From the NCBI RefSeq assembly GCF_014636865.1, contig NZ_BMER01000002.1:618292-682291 (forward strand): DNA of 64,000 nucleotides. The letters are read 5' to 3'. Made by a program: the position numbers and the translations under genes. Under the pieces are notes generated by a model. It was not told where the DNA came from and ran no database searches. It worked only from the letters and a program-made list of their open reading frames with translations. Source of the DNA: Parapedobacter pyrenivorans. Its GTDB lineage: Bacteria; Bacteroidota; Bacteroidia; Sphingobacteriales; Sphingobacteriaceae. Of this stretch, positions 1 through 9,239 are shown piece by piece; positions within the stretch are counted from its first letter, which is position 1, and each line of letters begins with the position of its first letter.

Positions 1-3000
1 AAGCAATATGCGCTTTGGCATACCGCAGATAAACATCGATGGACTACAGGGCTCCGTGCGGCAATGGGCCGTAGCCCAAGACGGGGAAACCCCCGACGCC
101 GAAGATTTCGGCCTGGTGGATACCACAGAAGCCACGTTGTTACCTGACCTGGAATTCAAGACATTAAACCTCGCTAATATCGACTTTGCCTATACGGATG
201 AAGCCAGTGCGATGGATACCCGGTTTAAAATAGACAAATTACTCGCGCGACTCAATATGCTCGACCTGAACAAGGAGCTGGTAGATATCCGCGAAATCGA
301 CCTGGATGGATCCGACTCCCGCGTGTTCTTTGGACAGATCGAAGATGCGCCCGACATCCCGGTGGATACTTCCGCTGCTACTGCTGGCGAACCGGTAAAT
401 TGGCGGGTACGCGCAGCCACCGTTCGCATAGCCAACACCGCTTTTGCATTTGAAGACGCCAACCAACCACGCATGGCCAAAGGTTTTGACTATGGCAACA
501 TCGGCGTTACCGATCTTGAGGGCGAGGTAACGGATCTGTCTTATTCTGCAGATACGATCAGTGGCCGTGTAGCGGGGTTAAAGGCTAATGACCACAGTGG
601 CTTTGCATTAAATCGCTTACAGGCAAATTTTACCTACACCAACCAGGGTGCCGAATTAAGTGATTTATATGCCGAAACACCGCATACATTAATCCGTGAT
701 TATATCAAAGTGGCGTATCCTTCATTGGAGACGATTACCGAACAGCTCGGCAGTATCCGGCTATCGGCCGATATCAAGGAAAGCCACCTGGGGATGGCCG
801 ATGTATTGTATTTTGTGCCCGATTTAGACACCATGGAGGTGATGGAACCGCTCTGGGCACACACCTTCTTTATTAATACGGAAATTAATGGCCGCCTGGA
901 CGACCTGCAGATTCCTAGCCTCGAGCTACGCACGCTCGATAAAACACATGTGATAGCTGATGCGCATATCAAAGGACTGCCGGATGTCGATCAATTGGAC
1001 ATCGATCTCAACTTACAGGAATTAGTGACCGGAAAAGCAGATTTAGACCGTCTGATTGCGGCGAGCCTATTGCCCGATAGCATTAATTTCCCTGCCGACA
1101 TCCGGCTCGCCGGCACCTTTGACGGGGGGCTGAATGGCTTCCAGACCGACATGAAGCTCCAAACGACTATGGGTGACGCCAGCGTAGCGGCAGACTATCG
1201 AACCAATGGCCGCGATACAGTCTACGACGCTCAACTGAGCATCAGCAATATCGATGTAGGACAACTATTAAAAATGGATTCCGTATTGGGCAAGATTTCA
1301 TTTGCCGCACACGCCAAGGGAAGCGGGCTAGACCCCGCTACCGCCATTACGGATATCGAGGGAAAATTGATCAGTTTGGAGGCTATGGGCTACGCATATA
1401 CTGATATCGGAATCAATATTGACGCCAAAAGCGGTGATATTACCGCATCGGCAACAAGTGCCGACCCCAACATCGACTTTGACCTCGATGCACACGCCGA
1501 TATGCGGGGCCAATACCCGAAGCTGAAGCTTAATCTCATGGTAGACAGCGTGAATTTAAAAAATCTGGGGCTACTTGCAGAAGAATTCCGTTACCATGGT
1601 CGACTCGTTGCCGACTTGGAAACCGCAGATATCGATCATTTGAATGGGACAGTCGATATCGTCAATTCATCCATCGCCTATAACGATGAACGTTACTCAT
1701 TAGATACGGTTAGACTTCGGGCAGTGGCGCAGGATAGTTCAAACATGCTCCAATTGCAATCGGAATTTCTGAATGCGCATATGGTGGGCAACTTCAAACT
1801 CAGCGAACTGGGCGCATCCGTGCAGGATATCGTCGCCACTTATTACCAGCCGGACTCCATACCGCCGGTTTTCGAGTACTCGCCGCAGCGGTTTGATTTC
1901 AGTGCGCAGTTCTCCCGATCGCGATTTATCCAGGGATTGGTACCCGATCTCACCGAAATGAAAGATATCACGCTCGATGGCTCGTTCAATAGTGAAGACA
2001 AGACCCTGCTCGTGAAAGCCACCGCCCCCCGGATGGTATATGCCGGAACCACCGTAGACAATGTAGGTATCGATCTCAATACGTTTGATAGTACGATGTA
2101 TTATTCCGCTCTGATCAATCGTATTGGCGTAGGTAATATAGAATTGACCAATACACTCCTCAGTGGTACCGTGCAACACAATCAGCTCGATTTTGGCCTA
2201 TGGATTAAAGATGGAGCCGATAAACAGCGCTATCACCTCGGTATGGGCCTACAGGTAAATGCCGGCAATTTCCTATTCAGTTTGCTTGAAGATGGCCTGA
2301 TGCTTAATTATGAGCAATGGGAAGTTCATCCCGAAAATGCGATCTCCTTTGGTAAGGATGGACTTCGCACGCACCAATTCGTTCTAAGCAACGAAGGGCA
2401 GGAAATGTCCATTCGATCGCAAGACTCCACACTAAATGCACCAATCGACTTGGTTTTCAAAAACTTCCGGATTGAAACTTTTAGTAAAATGCTCGAAAGC
2501 GAGTTACTCGACATGGGCGGCGGCATCAACGGTACGGCTACCGTGTCACGGCTTGACACCTCGCCGGCATTTGTTTCGGACATTACCATCGATCGATTTT
2601 ATTTCGGCAAGGATACCGTGGGCGATATTAACCTAAAGGTCAACAACGAGCGTGAGAATATCTTCGCCGCCGATATCAGCATTACCGGCAATGGCAACAA
2701 TGTAAAGCTCATGGGTGATTTTATCAGTCCGCCGGGAGAAACCGCCCAATTGGATTTCACGCTGGACGTAGCCCCCCTATCCATGCATACCCTAGAGGCA
2801 TTCAGCTTGGGATATCTCCGGAATACGTCCGGCGATATCAACGGAAAACTCCGGATCACGGGAACACCGGATCAACCACGAATCAATGGCGGCCTCAAAT
2901 TCAATCAGGCCAGCCTCAATGTAGCTATGCTCAATGCCACGTTCAACATCGACGGGCAAAGTATTAATTTCAACGATAACGGCTTGCGCTTCAACCGATT

Positions 3001-4696
3001 TCAACTCAAAGACAGCAAAGGAAATACGGCCGTATTGAATGGTACCGTTAATACCAAAACGTATACGGACTATGCATTCGGACTCACGCTCACAGCCGAT
3101 GAATTCCAAGTATTGAATTCATCCCAGCAAGACAACGACATGTATTATGGGCAACTTTTTGTATCCAGCAACTTACGTATACAGGGTGATATGCATAATC
3201 CGGCAGTAACGGGCACGCTCCAGGTCAATGACAACACCAATGTCACGTTCGTCCTTCCAAATGACGACCCGGGGATGGTGGACCGGCAGGGTATCGTCCG
3301 CTTCGTAGATCGCAGCGATACCACCCGCGCCAATGTATTCGCGAAAGTAGACTCGCTCACACATACGGAATTGAGCGGATTGAACTTATCCGTCAACATC
3401 GTTACGGATAAGAATGCCATTTTCACCATTGTTATCGATCCGGGAAGCCAAGATGCACTGACCGTGCAGGGAGAGGCCGAATTGAATGCCGGCATCAATC
3501 CCGCCGGAGACATTACCTTAAACGGTACGTATACCGTGGAATCTGGCAATTATTCCTTCTCATTCGGCCCCGTAAAACGCCTATTCCAATTCAGGCAAGG
3601 AAGCACAATTACCTGGGCCGGCGATCCGCTGGATGCCCGCATGAACATTACCGCCTTTTACAGCATACAGGCCCCCACGCTGGAATTGGTGCAAAACCAG
3701 ATCGGTGCCGAACAACCCAATCTATATAAGCAACGTGTGCCTTTCAATGTCAATCTCCATATTACGGAACAGCTTTTCCAACCTCAACTTGCCTTTGATA
3801 TCGATTTGGATGAAGACAATGCCATGGTGTCGCAGGATGTGGCCGGAAAAGTCAACACCGGACTCACCCAGTTGCGGGAAAATGAGTCGGAAATGAACAA
3901 ACAGGTCTTCTCACTGATTGTCTTGGGTCGATTCATGGCCGCCAATCCTTTCGAAAGCCTATCCGGCGGCGGCGGCGCGGAAGCCATAGCCCGCAGTACC
4001 GTAAGTTCTTTCCTGAGCGGGCAGCTCAACCGTCTAGCAGGTAACCTGATTCAAGGCATCGAATTTGATTTTGATCTGCAATCGCAAGAGGATTATAGCA
4101 TGGGATCCGGGCAGAACCGTACCGACCTGAACGTCGGCGTATCCAAAATGCTTTTCGACGACCGTATGAAAGTGACCGTGGGTTCTAATTTCGAATTGGA
4201 AGGTAATGCCAGGCCGGGCGAACAAACCACCAACATCGCTGGGGATATTGCCGTAGATTACCAACTTACCGAAGATGGCCGCTACCTCGTTAGGGCTTAT
4301 CGCAAAAATCAATATCAGATAACCCTCCAAGGTCAATTCGTGGAAACGGGAATTGGCTTCATCGTCAATATCGACTACGACGAGTTCAAGGAAATCTTCC
4401 AGCGCCGGAATCGGCAGGCCAACGAATTCAATACCGAAAGCCGCCAATTCCAACGGCGATGGGATGTAGACCGTATGGAGACAGATACGGCATACCGCGA
4501 CAGTGTGCGTAAGGTGATCATCGATAGCCTGCAACGCCATGACCCGGAATTCAGGGAGCGCATGGAGCAGCGACGGCGACAACGCGAGAACACGCCGCCC
4601 AAGGAGTCCGATACACCGCTTAAAAATACCGCCATGCGCACGAACGAACAGGATGAAAACCCGTTAGTCGAAGAAAGGGGGATGGATGGAGAATAA
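1..4696 (+). CDS. tamB: TamB-family inner-membrane/periplasmic translocation protein, 5' end outside window
   Basis: The frame is open to the left edge of the window (codons before the first ATG at 8 are sense codons), so the N-terminus with its membrane anchor is probably missing. At least 1562 residues are present, largely repetitive beta-rich sequence with many D-I-x-L and G-x-L periodicities as in the long beta-taco/AsmA-like proteins. The diagnostic TamB (DUF490) C-terminal region lies around residues 1165-1500, including the segment GTYTVESGNYSFSFGPVKR and a later predicted amphipathic stretch, followed by a highly charged R/E/Q-rich tail (about 1460-1562). In the family it forms a conduit between inner and outer membrane for lipid transport or outer-membrane protein assembly, with an Omp85 partner. 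That partner, tamL, follows with an 11-bp overlap (4686-4696), so the two are translationally coupled. Confidence 0.9.
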   Translation, partial: SNMRFGIPQINIDGLQGSVRQWAVAQDGETPDAEDFGLVDTTEATLLPDLEFKTLNLANIDFAYTDEASAMDTRFKIDKLLARLNMLDLNKELVDIREIDLDGSDSRVFFGQIEDAPDIPVDTSAATAGEPVNWRVRAATVRIANTAFAFEDANQPRMAKGFDYGNIGVTDLEGEVTDLSYSADTISGRVAGLKANDHSGFALNRLQANFTYTNQGAELSDLYAETPHTLIRDYIKVAYPSLETITEQLGSIRLSADIKESHLGMADVLYFVPDLDTMEVMEPLWAHTFFINTEINGRLDDLQIPSLELRTLDKTHVIADAHIKGLPDVDQLDIDLNLQELVTGKADLDRLIAASLLPDSINFPADIRLAGTFDGGLNGFQTDMKLQTTMGDASVAADYRTNGRDTVYDAQLSISNIDVGQLLKMDSVLGKISFAAHAKGSGLDPATAITDIEGKLISLEAMGYAYTDIGINIDAKSGDITASATSADPNIDFDLDAHADMRGQYPKLKLNLMVDSVNLKNLGLLAEEFRYHGRLVADLETADIDHLNGTVDIVNSSIAYNDERYSLDTVRLRAVAQDSSNMLQLQSEFLNAHMVGNFKLSELGASVQDIVATYYQPDSIPPVFEYSPQRFDFSAQFSRSRFIQGLVPDLTEMKDITLDGSFNSEDKTLLVKATAPRMVYAGTTVDNVGIDLNTFDSTMYYSALINRIGVGNIELTNTLLSGTVQHNQLDFGLWIKDGADKQRYHLGMGLQVNAGNFLFSLLEDGLMLNYEQWEVHPENAISFGKDGLRTHQFVLSNEGQEMSIRSQDSTLNAPIDLVFKNFRIETFSKMLESELLDMGGGINGTATVSRLDTSPAFVSDITIDRFYFGKDTVGDINLKVNNERENIFAADISITGNGNNVKLMGDFISPPGETAQLDFTLDVAPLSMHTLEAFSLGYLRNTSGDINGKLRITGTPDQPRINGGLKFNQASLNVAMLNATFNIDGQSINFNDNGLRFNRFQLKDSKGNTAVLNGTVNTKTYTDYAFGLTLTADEFQVLNSSQQDNDMYYGQLFVSSNLRIQGDMHNPAVTGTLQVNDNTNVTFVLPNDDPGMVDRQGIVRFVDRSDTTRANVFAKVDSLTHTELSGLNLSVNIVTDKNAIFTIVIDPGSQDALTVQGEAELNAGINPAGDITLNGTYTVESGNYSFSFGPVKRLFQFRQGSTITWAGDPLDARMNITAFYSIQAPTLELVQNQIGAEQPNLYKQRVPFNVNLHITEQLFQPQLAFDIDLDEDNAMVSQDVAGKVNTGLTQLRENESEMNKQVFSLIVLGRFMAANPFESLSGGGGAEAIARSTVSSFLSGQLNRLAGNLIQGIEFDFDLQSQEDYSMGSGQNRTDLNVGVSKMLFDDRMKVTVGSNFELEGNARPGEQTTNIAGDIAVDYQLTEDGRYLVRAYRKNQYQITLQGQFVETGIGFIVNIDYDEFKEIFQRRNRQANEFNTESRQFQRRWDVDRMETDTAYRDSVRKVIIDSLQRHDPEFRERMEQRRRQRENTPPKESDTPLKNTAMRTNEQDENPLVEERGMDGE

Positions 4697-6992
4697 ACTC
4701 GAACGCATAATCGGTGCCATTGCCGTCATGGCATGCTTAGCCAGCTGTAGCAATCTCAAATACCTACCCGAGGGCGAACAGCTGTATGTAAAGGGTAATG
4801 TAGAAATCGACACCGACACCATCCCTGAACGCTATATCGAACCATTGAGCGAAAGCCTTGAAGAACTACTTCGCCCAAAACCGAACACGACGGTTTTGGG
4901 AATGCGCCCGCAACTATACCTGTATAACATTGCTGGCGAACCAAAAAGCGATCGCGGATTTCGCAATTGGCTAAAAAACAAAGTCGGCCAGCCACCCGTA
5001 TTACTGAGCGATGTGAACCGGGAATATAATGAAAACCTGCTCCGTAATCGCCTGGAAAACCTCGGGTTCTTCCAAGCACAGGTAACATCTGATACGACGA
5101 TAGACAATAGAAAGGCAACCGTTACCTATACTGCCAGTCCACATATTATCTATCGGATCAAATCCCTATCCTTTGACGTTGACAGCAGTGAATTGGGGAA
5201 AGCCATTAAATCGACCGAACCGGGATCATTACTGCAAGTAGGAAGGCCTTATAGCCTGGATAATATCATTGCCGAACGCGAACGGATAGATAATGAATTG
5301 AAAAACAAGGGGTACTATTACTTCAATCCCGACCACCTGATCATTGAAGTGGACAGCATGGGAGGAGACCACCAAGTTGCGCTCTATGTAATGGTCAAAG
5401 AAGAAACACCAGCCAAGGCTAAGCGGCCCTATTACATCAATAACATCTATATTTATCCGAATTATACACTCACGGAAAGTGGGTATCGACGGGCGAATCT
5501 TCGGAATGCAACCTTATACAAGGATAAATACTATTTCATTGATCCCGAGCAAACGTTCCGCAAATTCTCGTTGGCTACACCGATGTTTTTCGAGCCTGGA
5601 GACCTTTATACGCGCCGCAATCACAACAGCACCATCAGCCAACTTGTCGGAATGGGCGCCTTCCGTTTCGTTCGCAATGAGTTTGTAGATGTCGAAGATG
5701 AACCGGACAAATTGGATGTGTATTACTACCTCACACCGATGCCCAAAAGAGGGCTTCGGGTAGAGCTCCTCGGCAAGACAGCATCGGTATACAATGGTTC
5801 AGAAGTAAACGTCAATTGGCAGCACCGCAATGCGTTCAGGAGTGCCGAATTACTTACCTTTACTGTGTTCGGTGGTTTCGAAACCCAAACAGGTGGCAAT
5901 GTCAACCTCAATTCGAGCTTCTACCGCTATGGCATCGAAGCCAGTCTTTCGTTTCCCCGAATGATTGCCCCATTTAACTGGCAGCCTACACGTCGCTTCG
6001 TACCGCATACTGTTTTCCGCGCTGGGTACGAGTATCTTAATAGGCGGACAGCCTACAGCCTCAATTCCATGCGGTTTTCTTTTGGATACCTATGGAAAGA
6101 AAATATCGAAAAAGAACACGATCTGAAGGTCATTGAAGTGGGATACGTACAACCCCGAAACATCACCGAATCTTATCAGGCCATGTTGGATACCGTCCCT
6201 CCGCTACGCCATGCCATCGAGCCACAGTTTACCTTCGGACCTATTTACAACTTTACATATACAAACTCTATGAAAGCCGACCCCAAACACGGGATATATT
6301 TTAGGGGCGGCGTGGATCTTTCTGCCAATCTATACGGCATCATACGCGGCGCCAATGTCAATAAGGGGCGGCAATACCAGATTTTTAATGCTAACTTTTC
6401 GCAATACGTAAAAATCGAGGCCGATATAAGGCACTATTTACGATTGGGACCAAACGCCAAACTGGCGTCGCGTGCGATGGCAGGTTTTGGTTATTCCTAT
6501 GGCAATTCCAGGATGTTGCCGTACGTCAAACAATTCTTCGCAGGCGGACCCAACGGGTTGCGCGCTTTTCGGGCAAGGGCGATAGGTCCGGGATCCTATA
6601 CACCCGAATTTTATGGAGAAGACAACTTCTTTGCGGATCAGACCGGCGACATTAAAATTGAACTCAATACCGAGTATCGGGCGAAATTGGCTAGCATCAT
6701 CCACTGGGCAGCATTTGTCGATGCGGGAAATATCTGGCTACAGCACACGGATTCGGAAAAGCCCGGTGCGGCGTTCAGTCGTAATTTTGTCAACGAAATG
6801 GCCGTAGGTGCCGGTCTGGGTCTTCGTTTCGACCTTACGTTTTTACTTATTCGCACAGACCTCGCAATGCCGTTGCGTATCCCCTACCGTCCCAAAGGCG
6901 AGCGCTGGGTGATGGATGAGATCAATTTCCGCGACCGGGATTGGCGGCGGAATAACCTGGTCTTTAACCTCGCTATCGGTTATCCGTTTTGA
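4686..6992 (+). CDS. tamL: TamL: lipoprotein Omp85-family outer-membrane translocation/assembly factor
   Basis: 768 residues. The N-terminus has a lipoprotein signal with lipobox LASC and acylated Cys21, which separates the Bacteroidota TamL form from proteobacterial TamA. POTRA-like domains occupy roughly residues 30-350 and a C-terminal Omp85/surface-antigen beta-barrel about 370-768. The conserved barrel-closing features include GPNGLRAFRARAIGPGSY (the Omp85 G-L-R-F/Y type motif) near residue 620. The last residue is aromatic (GYPF), as expected for an outer-membrane barrel. It begins inside the end of tamB (ATGG at 4686, tamB stop at 4694-4696), so the pair forms one transcription unit. 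Family knowledge assigns a role in outer-membrane protein or lipid homeostasis; the exact client is not visible here. Confidence 0.92.
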   Translation: MENKLERIIGAIAVMACLASCSNLKYLPEGEQLYVKGNVEIDTDTIPERYIEPLSESLEELLRPKPNTTVLGMRPQLYLYNIAGEPKSDRGFRNWLKNKVGQPPVLLSDVNREYNENLLRNRLENLGFFQAQVTSDTTIDNRKATVTYTASPHIIYRIKSLSFDVDSSELGKAIKSTEPGSLLQVGRPYSLDNIIAERERIDNELKNKGYYYFNPDHLIIEVDSMGGDHQVALYVMVKEETPAKAKRPYYINNIYIYPNYTLTESGYRRANLRNATLYKDKYYFIDPEQTFRKFSLATPMFFEPGDLYTRRNHNSTISQLVGMGAFRFVRNEFVDVEDEPDKLDVYYYLTPMPKRGLRVELLGKTASVYNGSEVNVNWQHRNAFRSAELLTFTVFGGFETQTGGNVNLNSSFYRYGIEASLSFPRMIAPFNWQPTRRFVPHTVFRAGYEYLNRRTAYSLNSMRFSFGYLWKENIEKEHDLKVIEVGYVQPRNITESYQAMLDTVPPLRHAIEPQFTFGPIYNFTYTNSMKADPKHGIYFRGGVDLSANLYGIIRGANVNKGRQYQIFNANFSQYVKIEADIRHYLRLGPNAKLASRAMAGFGYSYGNSRMLPYVKQFFAGGPNGLRAFRARAIGPGSYTPEFYGEDNFFADQTGDIKIELNTEYRAKLASIIHWAAFVDAGNIWLQHTDSEKPGAAFSRNFVNEMAVGAGLGLRFDLTFLLIRTDLAMPLRIPYRPKGERWVMDEINFRDRDWRRNNLVFNLAIGYPF

Positions 6993-7074
6993 TATTTCGA
7001 TTGCCATTTGTAAATCCAACCAATGCTGATTATATTGTTCGAATCCGGCAACATGACTGCCGATAAACAAGAAA

Positions 7075-7770
7075 ATGAGTAACAATCATTCCTTTGGAAG
7101 ACAAGTCGTTGCTTTCAATAAGCAGCTTGAATATACCGGACTACTGCCTGAGGGTTTTGCGGTCATCAATCCGTTTGTGGATAATCCGGAAACACTCCCT
7201 ACCATGGAACGGTTTTACCATAAGTTCTATGGCGATAATAGAACGAGAAAATTTATCATCGGAATCAACCCCAGCCGGCATGGCGCGGGCGTCACCGGCG
7301 TACCATTTACAGACACCAAACGACTGAAAGACGTCTGCGGAATCGAGATGAAGACAGCCTATTCGCATGAACCCTCTTCGGTATTCGTCTATGACCTCAT
7401 TGCACAATACGGGGGCGTCCACAGTTTCTACAACGATTGCTATATCAACTCCCCGTTTCCATTGGCCATCGTTCGTCGAAACGAGAACAATAAGTGGGTA
7501 AATGCAAATTACTATGACGATAAGCGACTATTCGATTCGTTGAAGCCGTTTATGGTTTCTACCTTACGAAATCACCTCAGCCTACCGCTCGACAACACCA
7601 AAGTGTTTGTCTTAGGCAAAAAGAATGCAGCTTATCTAGCCAAAATCAATGCCGAGGAACGATTATTTGGCGAATTGGTGGTATTGGAGCATCCACGCTT
7701 CATCCAGCAATATAAATCGCGAGAAAAGCAGGACTACCTCCTCAAGTACCTGGATGTTCTGGCAAACTGA
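7075..7770 (+). CDS. SMUG2-type uracil-DNA glycosylase family protein (DUF4918)
   Basis: 231 residues, cytosolic, no signal peptide. It has the uracil-DNA glycosylase active-site motif 1 in its SMUG form, GINPSRHGAGVTGVPF (residues about 63-78), and motif 2 near the C-terminus as HPRFIQQY with His206. Both are characteristic of the SMUG2/DUF4918 group found in Bacteroidota. The expected activity is excision of uracil and some oxidised pyrimidines from DNA as the first step of base excision repair. The gene is preceded by an 82-bp gap after tamL and followed by an 80-bp gap before mdh, so it may be transcribed alone. The family assignment is strong; substrate range is not readable from sequence. 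Confidence 0.85.
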   Translation: MSNNHSFGRQVVAFNKQLEYTGLLPEGFAVINPFVDNPETLPTMERFYHKFYGDNRTRKFIIGINPSRHGAGVTGVPFTDTKRLKDVCGIEMKTAYSHEPSSVFVYDLIAQYGGVHSFYNDCYINSPFPLAIVRRNENNKWVNANYYDDKRLFDSLKPFMVSTLRNHLSLPLDNTKVFVLGKKNAAYLAKINAEERLFGELVVLEHPRFIQQYKSREKQDYLLKYLDVLAN

Positions 7771-7850
7771 CGATGATTGTAATTACAAAATAATCCCTAT
7801 ATTCGCTACCATTCGATGATAATAGTAAAAACCAAAATAACAATAACCTT

Positions 7851-8789
7851 ATGAAGATTACCGTTGTAGGTGCCGGAGCGGTGGGCGCCACCACCGCAGA
7901 CAACATTGTCCGCAGGGAACTTGCCGAAGAAGTTGTATTATTAGATATCAAGGAAGGATTGGCGGAAGGCAAAACGCAAGACATGTCACAAACTGCTGCG
8001 TTGTTGGGATTCGACACCAAGATTACAGGTGTAACCAACGACTATAGCCAAACGGCTGGCTCCGCAGTGGCCGTTATCACTTCGGGCATCCCGCGTAAAC
8101 CTGGTATGACTCGCGAAGAACTCATTGGCACCAATGCCAATATCGTGCGCGATGTCGCAGAGAACCTATTGAAATATTCGCCGGACATTATTCTCGTCGT
8201 GGTATCCAATCCGATGGATACGATGACTTATTTAGCGCTCAAAGCCACCGGACTACCCAAACATCGCATCATCGGCATGGGCGGCACGTTGGACTCTTCG
8301 CGTTTCAGGTACCAGCTTAGCCTTCGACTCGGGGCGTCTCCTGCTGACCTCAACGCTATCGTTATCGGTGGTCACGGCGATACGACCATGATCCCACTGA
8401 TCAATCATGCAACATGGAATAGCATACCGGTTACCCAATTTTTATCGGAGGAAGAACAACAACAAATCGTTTCCGACACTATGGTGGGCGGTGCAACACT
8501 CACCAAGCTTATCGGTACTTCGGCGTGGTATGCTCCCGGCGCATCCAGTGCTGCCGTCGTTGAAAGCATCGTACGCGACCAAAAGAAGCTTTTCACCGCC
8601 TCTGTGTACTTGGAAGGCGAATACGGCCAACACGACATTAATCTTGGGGTGCCTGTGGTCCTTGGAAAAAATGGCTGGGAGCGTATCCTCGAACTTCCAC
8701 TCGATGAAACGGAAAAAGCTGCCTTTGCCAAAAGTGCTGATGCCGTACGCAACATGAATAATGTACTGAAAGAAATCGGGACGCTCTGA
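7851..8789 (+). CDS. mdh: Malate dehydrogenase (NAD-dependent, LDH-like type)
   Basis: 312 residues, the usual length. The Rossmann motif GAGAVG spans residues 7-12 and the ribose-binding acid is D32, indicating NAD rather than NADP. Substrate and catalytic residues are in place: R82 and R88 in the loop PRKPGMTREE, N120, R151, and the D148/H175 charge-relay pair (GGHGDTT). R82 where lactate dehydrogenases carry Gln supports malate specificity. It interconverts malate and oxaloacetate in the TCA cycle. A small aspartyl-protease-like gene follows after 3 bp, suggesting co-transcription. Confidence 0.95.
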   Translation: MKITVVGAGAVGATTADNIVRRELAEEVVLLDIKEGLAEGKTQDMSQTAALLGFDTKITGVTNDYSQTAGSAVAVITSGIPRKPGMTREELIGTNANIVRDVAENLLKYSPDIILVVVSNPMDTMTYLALKATGLPKHRIIGMGGTLDSSRFRYQLSLRLGASPADLNAIVIGGHGDTTMIPLINHATWNSIPVTQFLSEEEQQQIVSDTMVGGATLTKLIGTSAWYAPGASSAAVVESIVRDQKKLFTASVYLEGEYGQHDINLGVPVVLGKNGWERILELPLDETEKAAFAKSADAVRNMNNVLKEIGTL

Positions 8790-8792
8790 TCA

Positions 8793-9239
8793 ATGGTGAA
8801 CGTCCCATTAACGTTATTGAATCTGCAGGACGATGGCTTCCACCTTTTGTTGGAAGTCATTGTTTTTGATAAGCCGTTCAAAGCGGTACTTGACACGGGT
8901 GCTTCTAAAACGGTATTCGACAAGGCTACCGTGGAGACTCACCTACACGAGAATATGATATTACAACATACCGATATGGTTTCGACCGGGTTGGGCACCA
9001 CCTCCATGCAAAGCTTTATCCTCAACGTTCCTGATTTGCAAATAGGCGACCTGCACCTCAAAAACCATGAAGTTGCGGTTTTGGATCTATCCACCATCAA
9101 CTACGCCTATGAACAATTGGATATCGAACCAGTTATCGGCGTCATCGGTGGCGATATCCTTATGCGCTTTGGCGGGATCATCGATTATAAAAAATTGGCA
9201 TTGACCTTGCGTAAACGGCCTAGTCGGTTACATTCATGA
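8793..9239 (+). CDS. Retropepsin-like aspartic protease domain protein
   Basis: 148 residues, no signal peptide. The single-domain retropepsin fold is indicated by the catalytic triplet DTGAS (D34-T35-G36) preceded by hydrophobic residues, and a C-terminal GVIGGDIL segment matching the conserved Ile-Ile-Gly-X-Asp region of the family. A monomer of this size would need to dimerise to form an active site, as retroviral proteases do. The ATG lies 3 bp after the mdh stop, so it is probably translated from the mdh mRNA. Its 3' end overlaps the convergent gene at 9220 by 20 bp. The biological substrate is unknown. Confidence 0.75.
   Translation: MVNVPLTLLNLQDDGFHLLLEVIVFDKPFKAVLDTGASKTVFDKATVETHLHENMILQHTDMVSTGLGTTSMQSFILNVPDLQIGDLHLKNHEVAVLDLSTINYAYEQLDIEPVIGVIGGDILMRFGGIIDYKKLALTLRKRPSRLHS

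Noticed and set aside
4034-4582. 182-residue minus-strand frame inside tamB
   Set aside because: It lies antisense to conserved TamB coding sequence and has no recognisable domain or export signal; a shadow frame.
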